DNA of 64,000 nucleotides from Ectocarpus siliculosus (taxonomy: Eukaryota > Sar > Phaeophyceae > Ectocarpales > Ectocarpaceae): contig FN649747.1 of the NCBI GenBank assembly GCA_000310025.1, positions 1,989,478-2,053,477 on the forward strand, given 5' to 3'. The notes under the pieces were generated by a model. That model ran no database searches. It saw only the letters and a list, made by a program, of their open reading frames with translations, and had not been told where the DNA came from. The number at the start of each line of letters is the position of its first letter. Position 1 is the stretch's first letter. This document shows, in pieces, positions 50,602-62,054 of the stretch. A program made the translations under genes and the position numbers.

Positions 50602-53600
50602 CAAAGAGAGAGCGAGCGATGCTTGCTTCTCACGTGGGCGGGTTCAACTGGGAAGACGGCGCGCGCAGTTGGTGCCCTTTCATGGCCCCCTCCCTGTCTT
50701 CTTGTCTTCCCCACCACCTCTTGGATTTCCAACGTCAATTGTGATAGGCATACGCTCTTTGCGATTGTTTGTTATCAATCTCGAGACGTGTCTCACATGC
50801 TAATTCTTGGCATGCGATGCGAATGCTCTTCTTTCTGTCCTCGAGTTTGGTATGCCGCGGGGTGTGTGTGTCTGAAATGGCCCTTTTATCTTGACCCTTC
50901 TACAAGACATTTATTCTTGCCCGCTAAATCCCCCCCCTCCCTACCCCCGGGAATGCTATCGACAGTGGCCAGGCGGCGGGATCGGTCGCATATCGGGGAA
51001 ACGCCCTTCCGCGCCGGGTGTGCGCATTTGCGCGGGCTGCTCGATGCCGATAACCGACGCTGTGTTTCGCCAGGGTGCCATGGGGGAGAGTTTCCACATG
51101 GGCTGCATGCCGGGAGGAGAGTCGCCCCTTCCCGCCTGCAAGGTGGGCTGCTGTTGTTATACCAGTGGTGTCCGTAGTAGTAGCAGTAATAGTAATAGTA
51201 GTACTATAAGTAGAAGCCGTCGTTGGTGGCGATGTTGTCGCCGACTTTTCCTTTGTGGAGAACATCATTTTCAACCTAAGGCACTCCATTAACCCCGCGG
51301 CACTTCGGAGGTTAGCTTGTTACTCCGAGTCCAAATGTACATGATCTTGGTACAAGCAGTAACGGGTTCGGTGTCGCTGTTGCTGTTGTTGTCGTTGTTG
51401 TTGCTGCTGCTACTGTTGTTATTGTTGTTGTCCTAGTCGTCGTCGTGGTTGTTCTTGCTGTCGGATATGTTGTTTTTGCCGTTATGCCCTTGAGAAAACC
51501 GGTACCCTTGCTCCCTAAACATGATCAGGTGTGCCATGAAAGGCTGCCTGCCCAAGACGGGCGGGTCCACTTCTACCGCCACAACTTCTTCCACGAAGTG
51601 TACTGTCCATGGCATCACGACAGGTGCTGATGTTGTTTCCTGCTGCAGCTGCTGCTGCTGCCGCTGCTGTTGAAATCCTCCGCCGGTCCCCCCACCCTCA
51701 CATCTCGTGGCCCACGCGCCACGTTGATGATTGGACAAGCAAGTATGTGAAGCTTTTCATGACGAATCGACACGGTCCTCATCTGCGGTTGTTGTTGTTG
51801 TTGTTGTCCTTCGCGCACCTCCCCCCCGCTGTCACAGCTCGCCACGGTGCTGCAGCTGCATGCGGCTGGAGCCCATGCCACATCCACCAGGAAAAGGCGG
51901 GGAGGGACCGTTCGCAGAGCTGTCGGACGGCCGAATGCTGTGCATGGCGTGCGCACAGGTACATATTGCATGCTTCCGACGGGGGGGCGTAGTCATGTAA
52001 AACGCATGCCGTAGTCGTTAGACCGTTGACCTCGCGTTCCTACAATGCCGGGACGGAGAGATGTGCAGGGTTTTCGCCGGCCCAGGCTACGTGGCACAGG
52101 GGTGGACCAGAAGTTGGCCATCGACCTTGCTTGGGGGACGACGTTAGAGGTCACCCTAGCGAAAACCGCGCCCATGTCGTTCTGTTTGGAACGCTCCCTC
52201 CCTCGGCAGCGCACGTGGGTGTATCATATTTAAGAGCTACTTCCCGTCATTTGGAAAACGATGTCATCCAAGCGATCAAACCCGCGACATCTCCAAATCA
52301 ATCCTGGCAAGGATGCATTCACTACTGTACAATGCGAAGAGACTAAACTAAAGGTGCGATAATTACGTTGGCCGGAAAAATGAAGACCTAGTTTTGGGGC
52401 GGGGGATACACGTAGGCTTTATTGACCATTTCTTCGAGACATGTACCCTACCCTCTCCCGGTTCCGCCGACAACCCGTTAGACATACAAACATGCTCTGT
52501 TTCGCCTGTCTGTGCAGGCATGCGAGGCATTCTCAAGGCTACATGCCTCTGTCTTGGCTTTGCAGTGCATGCGAGACAGTCCTAGTCAAGGCCATGGACG
52601 GAAAATCATGTACATTGGTGACGACCCCCCCTCCCCCCCCCCTAAACCGGTCCGTCTCGAAAGGGACGCGTGGTCAATGGTCAAATGACTACGGCAAGCA
52701 ACAAATGAGTACGCCCCCCCCCCCCCCCCCCCCGGGGGGGGGTAAACCCTTTGGTGGTGGGTTTTTTTAAAAGGGGGGGGGGGCCCCCCCCAAGGGGGCC
52801 CGGGGGTTTTAGGNNNNNNNNNNNNNNNNNNNNNNNNNNNNNNNNNNNNNNNNNNNNNNNNNNNNNNNNNNNNNNNNNNNNNNNNNNNNNNNNNNNNNNN
52901 NNNNNNNNNNNNNAAAAAAATTTTTTTTTTTTCCCTTTTGGGGGGGCTTGGGGGGCCTTTTTAAAGGCCCCACCCTTTTTTTTGGGTTTCCCAGGCCATG
53001 GGAAAATTTCTTTTTAAGGCCCAGGGGGGAAAAAATATTACCTTGGGGGGGGCCCCCCCCCCCCCCCCCCCAAAACCGTTCCTTTTTAAAAGGGGGGGGG
53101 GGCCAAGGGTAAAAAAATTCCGCCAACCAAAAAAAAGAACCACCCCCCCCCCCCCCCCCCCGGGTTTGTGTATACCCTTGCGGTGATGTGTTTTTCAGAC
53201 GGCGGTGGTGGACTCCTCCGAGGGGGCCCCGGCGTTTCAGGAGGTGTGCACGTTCTTCGAGAAGGTGCTGAACTTGCCGGTGTCCAACGAGATGCGGGGA
53301 TCTCCGGTCCTGGTTGTGGTGAGTTGTTGCCTTTGGAAACTGTCGTGTCGCCGGCGTCGTGTTCGTTGTGGAATGGTCGGTGTTAAATGTTGTTGATGAT
53401 GAAATGAAAAAGTGAAAATATGCAGCGCTCTCTCGCTTTCCCTTTGTTGTACCACGGTGTGCCCCAACGACTGCACCTTTTTCTTTTGTTGTGTCAAGGG
53501 GAGGAAAGGCCAAGGTTCCTTACCCCTTCCGCCTGCACTGATGAGCAGCACCGCGGGTGAGGCGTGGGGGTGGTAACCGGGCAGAGCTGTTTAACACGTA

Positions 53601-53902
53601 CCACATGTTGAGCGTAGCGTACAACAACGCACCAAAACCGTAACAACAACGCACCAAAACCGTAACAACAAGAACGGCGACAACGCCAACGGCAGCAGCG
53701 GCTGCTGCTGCAGCAGAAGTAGCAGCAGCAACAGCAGAAACAACGGTAAGGGACCACGTCTTGAAACTTAACCCGGTTTTCCTCCCCCTACTCTCGACCT
53801 CCTGCTCTTGCGCTCCCTCTCCCTCCCTCCCTCCCTCCCTCTCTCCCCTTTCTCTCCCCCCCTCTTTCTGTCTGTCTGTCTGTCTCTGTCTCTCTCTCCC
53901 TC

Positions 53903-53933
<31 letters not shown>

Positions 53934-54270
53934 ATCTTGGTCTCTTCTCTTTCTCGCAGGACTCCCCCACTCTGAACGAACAGACGCATCTGGACCAGAA
54001 GCACGGCGCCGGTTCAGAGAAGGGCATGCCTACCACGAGAGGGCTAACTCTGTCAGAGGTGCTTTTGAATCCGAAATCCTAACCGTCGGTGTCTCTCTTG
54101 TTTACCTAGCTTCGCCATCGTGCTTTGTACGAGTCTGGTTGTTATCGTTGTTGATGATGACATTTACTTAAGCTCATGTTGTTGTGCATGACCATGTTGA
54201 TGGTGTTGATTCTGTTGTGTTGTTTCATGTCCCAACGGTGAGAAAGAAAACAAATTTCCGACTGAAGTTG

Positions 54271-54306
<36 letters not shown>

Positions 54307-57160
54307 TAGTTGTTGTCGTCGTTATTTCGTCGCTTTATCGCGTTGCTGTTTCGGACTCAGATATGGCACATGATTCGTCCAACAACCCCCATTTTTCTTC
54401 CCGACACCCGCGCGGCCCAGGCGCCGAAACGGAGGCACGCTCTCACGTGTAGTAGATCTTTGGCACTTTTATCCGCGCGATATAGATCATACATCCCCGT
54501 GGGCAACGGAGACGAGAGGGTATCGCTACCACAGGCGTGGTTTTGTTTTGCGACCGCGCACACGATGCTTACGAAGGGCATGAGGTGCCTTGCGCGGTGA
54601 AGGGCAGGGGGTGTCCTTGTCACCTGCCGGTGCAAGGTCCCTCACAGGAGCCGTCCGCGATTTTCGCCCATCGTTGCGCCGTGTGTTTGTTTTTCGGAAA
54701 AAATTCGCCTGAAACCTTCCTCATATCCTTCATCTGTTGCTGTCGGTCAAGCACCTTGCGCATGAGGAGGCGTAGGCGTCGGCGATTGGTTTACTGGGGA
54801 GAACGCAGGAACTACAAGTAGTAACAAGTAGTGCAACATACATTAGATCTGGACTGCGTTCGACGAAGGTCATCTTCGCCGGTGCTCTTCGCTATAAGGG
54901 GGAAAGCGAAAGCACGTTCCTGGCTCGCTCTCCGGCGATCGGTCTGAAGTTCAAATGCTCGCCATCTCATGCGGAATACCAAAACGCGACAGACACGTGT
55001 CGTGTTTCCAGCCGATGTATGTGTGTGTGTGTATGTGTTCATTATTAGTATCGACCCCGCTACTCGGCTGACCGATGAAATGGCGTCAGTCTCGGTGCGG
55101 TTGAAAACGGAAAACACTTCTAGTTGCCGTTAACTGGGACCCCGTGAGGGGGCGGCATGGGGTGTGTGTGCGTATGTGTGTGTATTTTTTTACATACTGT
55201 ACCCTGGCCTCCCACCTCTGGCTTGAATTCCTTTTCATCCAGGTGGCAACGGTGATGCACATGGCCCCCGGGGCGATGCATTTCGACGCCAAGCAAGGCC
55301 GCTTCGTCGTCGGCCCTCGCAGCCAGGTGAGCCAACGCATCGCACCGATTTGCTGCGCGATCTTTGCCCCCCATCGCCGCCCACCACTAAAGTGTACCGC
55401 TGGAGAATCGACAGCCATTCGTATCCGGTTTTGGGCGGAGAGATAAAATACCCCAAACCACTTCTGCAACTTTTTCCTGCTGTGCTCCCGAGTAAAAATG
55501 ACACAGCAGTGCACTCCGAAATTACAACTTTCTTTTCAATGGTTGCTGCGTGCACCTTTTCTCTCTTCATTTCAATCGTTGACGTTACTGGTGTCTTGGC
55601 GGTGCTGCTCAAACCGCCCCACGCATCTCCATCTGCCAACACCGACTGTGCACTACCCTCCCACAATCGCAGGCAAGCTGTACGGAATGACTCAGCTTTC
55701 GTATGGGGACGAAAGGCCGGCCCTGACCACCGAAGAAAAGTTATTCCCACACCAGAATACATCTATCCGCGGTTGCAGATGACGTTTAACACCGAAACGT
55801 GTACCCCCTTTTCACGTTGGCGCGACCGACGTTTCGTCTCATACCGCCTCGCGGCGAGCAGCGACCGACCAAGACAGGCTGGAACCGAACCATCTCACAG
55901 ACACGCACACACACGCGCATTTCTGCCGCCACCTAACTCGTCCGTCGCCCGTGCGGTGTCTTCCAAGCCGCACTCGGCGCACGGAATGAATGCATGCATG
56001 CATGCTACAGGTTAATACCGTATCATTCATTAATTCAGTCATTCATACATTGATACATTCATGCCATTCATTCGTTTCTTTTAAATAGGTTAATCTGGGC
56101 GAGCGAAGGGCCGTGACGGCCATCCTGGTGCTGTGCGGCCTCCCGTACGCGTCCTTCAGCGCTATCCTGGCCCACGAGGCCACGCACGCCTACCTCAAGC
56201 TCGACCCCTCCTTCTCGTCTCGACTACCGTCGCAGGTGGGGGTGCATGGAACTGTTTTGTGTTTGTTGTTCGTGCTTAGGAGGGTGACGCACACGCGCAT
56301 ATATATTTTTTCGCCTCTTGGGACAGATAGATACCGATTAGCCCTCTTTTTTAGGACCGCCTCTCGTTTTTGTGGGGAGGCGTTTTTTGTATGTCCTCCC
56401 TTGTGGCGGGCGGGCTGCTGGTCAAGCGCTTGGTGTTACGGGAGGCGCTTGTTTGTCGTCCGTACACGGCAAAGCCGGCTGCTGTTGTTGTCCATATATA
56501 TTTTTAAGGAATGTTCTGACTTCTCTTCGGCTACATGCCCAGTACCTTCGTTTCATGGGCGGTGCTGAGCGTTTCACCCCCTAGCGAACACATGTGGGGT
56601 ACGGGTACAACACGTTGTTAGTGTGCTTCCTCCAATCGCCCACGCTCCCTGAAACCATAGACACGCACTCCCTAATGATGCCTTTTCCGGCCACTTTTTG
56701 CGGCTCCCCTGACATGCGTCACAGCACAGACAGCCCCCCTATTCGCATGCGCAAGAACATTTTTTCGGGCACGACACAGAACCAACCACAACCCGTTACT
56801 CTCATCATCAGCGAAAGGCACCGAACAAGCTGCTCGAGCACTAGGCATTAACAACGCTGCCACGAACGGTCGCAGGTAGAAGAAGGCATCTGCCAGTTGG
56901 TCTCCCTGCTGTGGCTCGAGCACCTCGGGGGCAGGGGCACCGGCGACGAGGAGGTGCGGCAGCGCAGGCGACGGGGTCCCCGCCACGGAGCCCCCCCCTC
57001 CAATGAGGAGCTCCGCCAGTACTTCGTCCACCAAATCAAGACCGACACTTCGGTCGTGTACGGCGACGGTTTCAGGAAGGCGAAGGCGGTGTACGACGCC
57101 GTTGGCTTGGAGTCCCTGCTGGACCACGTGAAACGCTACGATAGCTTCCCGGCGATTTGA
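45105..57160 (+). CDS. DA1-like protein: UIMs, LIM domain and HExxH metallopeptidase
   Basis: Thirteen exons: 45105-45329, 46271-46358, 49401-49808, 49898-49960 (optional), 50170-50315, 50966-51142, 51529-51623, 51838-51958, 53199-53318, 53960-54058, 55243-55326, 56089-56235, 56876-57160. They give 685 residues, phases matching. Plant DA1 proteins are ubiquitin-activated peptidases that limit cell proliferation. Seen: UIM-like helices at 79-93 (EAEFEAAVAASLVEA), 115-133 and 282-297; a LIM domain with C332, C335, H354, C357, C368, C371, C395, H398; a further C405-x2-C408 ... C436-x2-C439 module; TRGLTLSE (506-513); AILAHEATHAYLKL with zinc ligands H571 and H575 and catalytic E572; VEEGICQ (592-598) supplying the third ligand; and YGDGFRKA near the end. 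The LIM linker is longer than usual (C357-x10-C368). Exon 4 can be skipped without changing frame. The N-gap lies in intron 8. Confidence 0.92.
45412..46035 (-). other. Unidentified open-frame fragment in intron 1 of the DA1-like gene
   Basis: On the minus strand, 46035-45811 codes a charged segment (RLDYEQITGKSIGELDSEV, then a K/E/D-rich stretch to RGMYRQTKGPE). The frame 45771-45412 follows after a frame break. The composition looks protein-like rather than random, but I recognise no family and no splice signals define exons. It could be a decayed element or gene fragment inserted antisense to the DA1-like gene. Confidence 0.3.
46676..46802 (-). repeat. SINE-like repeat with (AAC)n tail, copy 2
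   Basis: This is the inverted copy of 21550-21649, with a longer (AAC)n tail (read as (TTG)n, about 46676-46717). It lies in intron 2 of the DA1-like gene in antisense orientation. Confidence 0.8.
47165..47255 (+). repeat. Repeat fragment homologous to 9505-9625
   Basis: It shares CTTCGACGAGATG ... CCAAAACC ... GGCACAAGCTTGGTTTTG with the minus strand at 9.5 kb. It joins directly to family A copy 2. Confidence 0.6.
47261..47595 (+). repeat. Dispersed repeat family A, copy 2
   Basis: Nearly identical to 3369-3698 over about 330 bases. It lies in intron 2 of the DA1-like gene, sense orientation. Unlike copy 1 it has no G tract on its left side; instead the 9.5-kb-type repeat abuts it. Confidence 0.8.
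47713..47838 (+). repeat. 66-bp tandem repeat, two units
   Basis: GGCTTGTTTTACAACGTCGT followed by TGCCAA..GACGAAAACCCAA and ATGGCAAACACCG occurs at 47713 and 47779. A G tract follows at 47844-47857. It lies in intron 2 of the DA1-like gene. Confidence 0.88.
50564..50597 (+). repeat. (AG)n microsatellite
   Basis: An AG run in intron 5 of the DA1-like gene. Confidence 0.95.
51361..51436 (+). repeat. (TTG)/(TCG) degenerate trinucleotide tract
   Basis: A mixed GTT/GCT/GTC array of about 75 bases in intron 6 of the DA1-like gene. Confidence 0.75.
52004..52088 (+). repeat. Dispersed repeat family A, 5' fragment
   Basis: It begins GCATGCCGTAGTCGTTAGAC and matches the first ~85 bases of the copies at 3369 and 47261, then diverges. 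A related inverted tail (CGTGGTCAATGGTC..ATGACTACGGCAAG) lies at 52662-52710, next to the C tract beside gap 3. Confidence 0.7.
52711..53162. other. Gap 3 (52814-52913) with low-quality flanks
   Basis: The 100-N gap is flanked on both sides by C, G, T and A homopolymer blocks of poor quality, in intron 8 of the DA1-like gene. Clean sequence resumes at about 53163, just before exon 9. Confidence 0.9.
53816..53936 (+). repeat. Pyrimidine-rich low-complexity tract
   Basis: CTCC and CTGT units run for about 120 bases up to the exon 10 acceptor of the DA1-like gene, so the tract doubles as a very long polypyrimidine stretch. Confidence 0.85.
54270..54306 (+). repeat. (GTT)/(GCT) trinucleotide run
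   Basis: A GTT then GCT array in intron 10 of the DA1-like gene. Confidence 0.88.
55045..55165 (+). repeat. Dispersed repeat family B, copy 2
   Basis: TTAGTATCGACCCCGCTACT CGGCTGAC...GCGTCAGTCTCGGTGCGG and GGGACCCCGTGA match the copies at 8511 and 58528. It lies in the intron before exon 11 of the DA1-like gene, immediately after a GT tract. Confidence 0.65.
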
Positions 57161-57420
57161 CCTTCCTTTTCTTTTTTCATCTTGCTTCCTCGTGATGGCA
57201 CCAACATCTTGTCACCTTCTAGCAGTACCCATACAAGGCTGGTTTTGATTTGGTTCATGACTGTGCTTTTGGTCAGAAGGGCGTGCAGTTTTTCGTTTTC
57301 CGTGTGCGTCGGAAAGTGTGTGTGCCCCCCCCCCCCACCGCGCGCGCGTTTTGTGTGTGTAACCGCGTGAGAGTACTAACGCGCAGCTGGACTCTGCCTT
57401 GTTGTACCTTACGCATGTTC

Positions 57421-57579
57421 TACCTGTAGTTGTTTTGGTCACCCTGTTGCCTGGGTGACCTGGATAGAGTGCACACGATTGTAGCTGTTTTTATGTTGTT
57501 TTTTTATGACCCCTTGTTGCATACCTGTAATTGTTTTTGCCACCCTGTTGCTTGGGTGACCTGGATAGAGTGCACACGA
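57421..57579 (+). repeat. 58-bp duplicated unit with internal dyad
   Basis: Units at 57421-57478 and 57522-57579 share CACCCTGTTGC(C/T)TGGGTGAC and CTGGATAGAGTGCACACGA. Unit 1 contains GGTCACCC...GGGTGACC, an 8-bp stem; in unit 2 the stem has one mismatch. It is 260 bp downstream of the DA1-like stop codon. Confidence 0.85.
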
Positions 57580-58527
57580 AACACTCCCCGATGATTAAAT
57601 GGAACTCGCGGAACCGGCCCAAAATAACCGCTACTGGTCTGCGTGCAACTCATCTCGACACGGTTTTTCACCATCAGTATTTTGGGGGAGGGCGCGGGAC
57701 GAGCGGGTGCTACATTATCATCATTGTTGACGGTGACAGAAGATGGTGTGCCCCCTGGAAAAAACGTTGAGGCGTGCATGTGAGAGACATGGACGGAATT
57801 CATCAGAGGACAGATTTAGTTCGAGCGTGGATACGGAGCGGCGGATAAAGTCTTGAGCGTAGAGAGACGGTTGACAAGGGTGAAATACGGTCTCGCCAGC
57901 CGCCTCCCCGGGTATGGACGCTGATGAGCCAAGCTGCTCGTATGTTAGTAGTAGCTCGCTTGAGATGAGCTGAGGAGTGGAGGACGGAAGAGTGGGTTGT
58001 TCTTGTTGGTGCAGAGCAGTGGATTTTGTGGTTTTTTCTTGCGGCTTTTTTTGTCTTTGTTGTGGGTGCTTGTCTCTTTTTTTTTGTTCTGGGCGCCGGG
58101 TCTACGCCCCTCGGTGTTTGGTTTTCGCACACAACATGGCATCATGGTCGCACAGGAACAAGACCGGAAAATTTGCCTTCTTTTCCCCGACGTTCGAACA
58201 AGGCGAGAACCAATACGCGCGGGTTGGAGGCTTAGTCTACAGCTTGGGGGAGACACAGTATGTATGTTGTGCGAGTGCATGTAATGAGAGCCGATCAGTT
58301 GCTGAGCGTGCCGCAACCCCGAAAGAAAAAGGTGTTCTTAGCCACACAACAGCAGTGGAAGCTCTGCCGTTGGTCTGGTGTGCCGACCAGGAAGTGGCAA
58401 GTGCCTTTGTGGTTGTAGTCGGCGATTCCTGTGACGGCGTGGGTGACGGTAAATCTAGACTGTTGTGATTACATGTGAAATGGGGCCCTCCCTCTATTGA
58501 CGTGTTCATGTCTGCGTGTCTTTATTT

Positions 58528-58610
58528 TTAGCATCGGCCGCGCGCCAACCGGCTGACGAATGAAAATACGTCAGTCTCAGCGCGGCTGAAAACAGAGAGC
58601 GATTCTAAGC
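58528..58610 (+). repeat. Dispersed repeat family B, copy 3
   Basis: TTAGCATCGGCCGCGCGCCA ACCGGCTGAC.AATGAAAATACGTC matches the copies at 8511 and 55045. Confidence 0.65.
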
Positions 58611-60369
58611 GCTATAAGTACGTGCGGCTCGTTGTTGTGCTCTTGGTGGCGCGGTACGCATGCATGCATGCATATGGATTTCTTGGCCGCCGCTCGTTGA
58701 ACCACCACGCCTCAAACCATGCCTCTGTTGCTCGAGGCCCGACAATTTCGTGTTTTTGCTACTGTTTGGATGTATGTGTATCTTTCTGTTTTCACGTTTC
58801 CCACGCCTTGGTTGTTCGTGATTTCGCACGGAGATTGTTATCTGTCTTGTCTGCAGCAGTGGGCCGAGTACGCACCCTCACGATTTTTCATTCCCTTGTT
58901 TTTTTCGTGCCTTGTTTCGTTGTACCTTAAAGGCTGTCTCTGTGTAGGGAGTAGTAGATGGTGCATGGTGTATGCATTTTTTCGGCATTGGGTCCGAGAA
59001 TGTCTTAGGTTGAGCCGCGGGTGTCAACCGCGAGCTCCCCCCCCCGTGTTGGCCATCATTTTGTCCTTCCTTGACTAGTGTTTTGACTATATGCACCGTG
59101 GAGGGAGACGTGAGCATGTGTCTCAGCCATTGTTTCTGACTTCCCCTGGCAGGCGTGTTCGCCGTGGGTTAGGGGTGTGTGTTTGGGCGGCTCTCGCAGC
59201 TCTGCGTAAAGAGTGAAAAGAAGCGCCAGATTGTGCCCCAGGTGTCACTTGACATCAGGGTTTGTTTTCTGTACTACTGTAGCTTGAAGTGGTATTTGTT
59301 TGTTCGGACAATGGTGATTATTATCGTGTGTAATTTATTGCTCCTCTGCTGTATTGCGTTTTTGATTGCTCGATGGCGCAGAAAGAGAGAAAGATTAAGA
59401 TTGATGACAATATTTCACCCGGTTTCATATACCATGCATGCATGGTGTTCTGAGAAAAATACCTTCGAAATGCCATACACGTCACAGCAGTACAAGACGA
59501 ACTGCAAGGGAAATCATCGCTTTCACCGATCGATGCTGCCGGATAAAAAGATGGAGAGAAGGAACGTGGAATGAAATTGATGCTACAGTATTGTAGTACG
59601 TGTGTACAGTAGGGTGAGAACCTGACGTTTCTGCTTGATGACCTTCTATTTACATGCGATCCAAGGAGCAAGACTATGGTTGATGCGTGTACGGGGGGCT
59701 TTTGAGTCCACAGTAAAATGACGGTCGCCTCTGGCCGAGTCACATTTTGACTACGTGTACACTCCCTCACCCCCTCAAAGAGCGACGGCCACAACAACAG
59801 CGAAAGCGGTGGCGCCCCCCCCAACGAAAACGGACGTACGTGTGTATGCCGCACTGATCTGCTGCTGCTGTTGTTCCTTTCCGGAACAAGGCTTAAGGCT
59901 TTTCCTGGGAGAACTGTTTTTGTGGTCGAAGACGACTTTCTTCAGGGAAGGAGCCAAGTTTCGTACTACAAGTATTTCCGATGGATTCACTTCGCGCTGG
60001 GGTCGATGATCGAGGGAATTTCGTTTTCGGTCTCCTTTGACCTCGAAACGGTGTTAGTTGTTGCGTTGCTGGCAATGAGATCGATATTGTAGTTACGATT
60101 GTTTCCTCTCGGCAGGACGGCAAAGAGAAGACCAACCGTGGGGGGCCGGGTGTCATGTTCAGTACGGAGAGAGACCCGAATGCATAATTTCGTCTTTCCT
60201 TGACCCCATCCGACCCCTCGCACGATTGGCGTCATGACCCGACGACATACGAGTACGGGTGTCTGTTTATTGTTGTGCTAATAACATGTTCCCCGGTGGA
60301 TTCACCTCGATAGACAACCTTGTGAACGTCCTTTCAAAAGAACAAAAAATCATATATATATCCCCTGTA

Positions 60370-60725
60370 TACGGTAGTGTAACTACTGCACGCTTCTCGA
60401 ACCAAGCATATGAGCCTGCTGGCCCCAACCTTTTAGTTAGTACTGACGCCCCTCTATTTTGTGGCTACATACGCTTGAAAGTCATAATAACGTGCGCCTC
60501 CTCGCCGATTCTGGTACACGTAGCAGTACGCCAGTCTCCCCGATACACCCGACCCCAGCTGGCCGGTAGTGCTACTTACACAAGAGCACACGCTTCGCGA
60601 GCCCAATGCAGCCTGCTTGCTGCATACCAAACCGTACAACTGACGCCTGTAGCTATCATACATACGCTTGAAAGTCATAATAACGTGCCCCTCCTCACCG
60701 AAACTGGTACATTAGCAGTACGCCT
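60370..60725 (+). repeat. Degenerate tandem duplication, ~193-bp offset
   Basis: CATACGCTTGAAAGTCATAA TAACGTGC recurs at 60468 and 60661, followed in each by CTCCTC.CCGA..CTGGTACA and GCAGTACGCC. Weaker similarity extends upstream (GCACGCTTC versus GCACACGCTTC). The open frame that spans it is not conserved between the two halves. Confidence 0.75.
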
Positions 60726-61813
60726 CCGCAACGACACAAACGAATTTCATTCACGCGTTCCCGCCGAAGCACACCACGATGCTGAACCACACCTACCCAG
60801 AGCAAAAAAGATGTGTTGTAGACTAGTGCTCCGAGACACACGGAGAAATGAAGGGAATAACAAAAAACAACACTACATTGTATCCTCCAGTAGTGTTGGC
60901 GTACCCAACAAGAGAAAAACCTCTTGTGACTGCACAGTGTCAGTGCTCCCCTCTACTGTAGATGATGAATAGGGCACCGCATAAAAAACACCACCAAAAG
61001 TGCGAGAGTACGCCATCTCCCACGGGCGCGAAATCACTTGCCATCCCGCGGCCATGCCAACGACACGTCACGCGCCAATCAAAGCTCGCAAAGAAAAACA
61101 GACAACCAGCCGGTTTGACTCGCCGCGAGGAAGCACACACCAATCGTCTCATCAGAAAGCCTCAGAAAATCAATCGCGGGCAAACGCACCGTGCCCCCCC
61201 CCCCCCTCCCCCCTCGCCCATATCGGGCAGTTTTTTTTTACGGTGTGTCACAAAGCAACATCCAAGAGCAACAAGCTACGAACCAAGAGTTGTGGACACA
61301 TCACAGGAGGATAGGACTGAAAGACTGAAAAAAACAAAGGCGCAAGAAACACTATCATCATCTACACTTATCTACAACCCACGGTGTCCTCGTGCCAGCG
61401 ACTGTTGTGGCGCACTTAAGACAAATCGATGTATTCTGAAAGAGAAAGTAAATTAGAAGATGGAGGAGAAAACGTAGACGAAGTTGGAGCTATTGTAACA
61501 GACAAGGTAATATCTCCGTATTAATCAGGCTACAGGCCCGTCTCACTTGTACAGACATAATGACCAATGTCTGTGGAGTCGATATCCTTGGATCAGCCAA
61601 GCAGTGCCACGGCTCTAGGAGGCAAGTTCCCGATACCCAACAGCAGTCACAAAGCATCCTCACAAACTAGATATCAGAATACCAGGTCCAGCACTCACAG
61701 TCACGGTGATTTGTAAGGGATTCGCACGTGGTGGGCAAAGGCCAAGGGCATGGCTCAATCTTATCTTTCGCTTCAAGGGCGGTGTTGAGTAAACACCTGT
61801 TGTGTGATGGTTC

Positions 61814-61845
61814 GGGGCAACCGCCGTGGAAGAGGCGGTTGCCCC
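61814..61845. other. Perfect 12-bp stem inverted repeat
   Basis: GGGGCAACCGCC, an 8-base loop, then GGCGGTTGCCCC. It is 210 bases past the stop of the minus-strand unknown gene, so it could form a hairpin in its 3' UTR. No known regulatory class is claimed. Confidence 0.85.
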
Positions 61846-62054
61846 CAGGGGGTCAGGGGACACGTATCCCAAACCCCTCCAGCAGCCTGAATCGGGGAGG
61901 CGTAATGGTCTGCCAGAACCCCCGATTACATGAGCCTGCGCCCTCCGGGAAACCCGCCAGCATAGCGAGATGTCCATCATTGTTCTTAGGAACCCGTGGG
62001 AAATGCCGGCCGGAACGCAATATGCAGCCCCGAAAAGAAATGACTGATGTATCT

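Larger units (their letters stand above)
57161..62054. other. 4.9-kb convergent intergenic region
   Basis: This lies between the DA1-like stop and the stop of the minus-strand unknown gene. I find no supported exon. Contents are a duplicated hairpin-bearing 58-mer (57421-57579), family B copy 3 (58528-58610), a ~193-bp degenerate tandem duplication (60370-60725) and a 12-bp-stem inverted repeat (61814-61845). Several open frames (57977-58468, 60259-60972) lack any domain or splice context. Confidence 0.55.

Noticed and set aside
55490-55790. Extra DA1-like exon (frame with LYGMTQLSYGDERPALTTEEK)
   Set aside because: Exons 11 and 12 already join in phase 0 and match the DA1 order without it.
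57977-58468. 163-residue open frame (MASWSHRNK... region)
   Set aside because: No domain, no splice signals and biased toward Val/Cys/Phe. It lies in a repeat-bearing intergenic region.
60259-60972. 237-residue open frame
   Set aside because: It spans a degenerate tandem duplication whose halves do not keep the same protein, and it has no domain or splice context.
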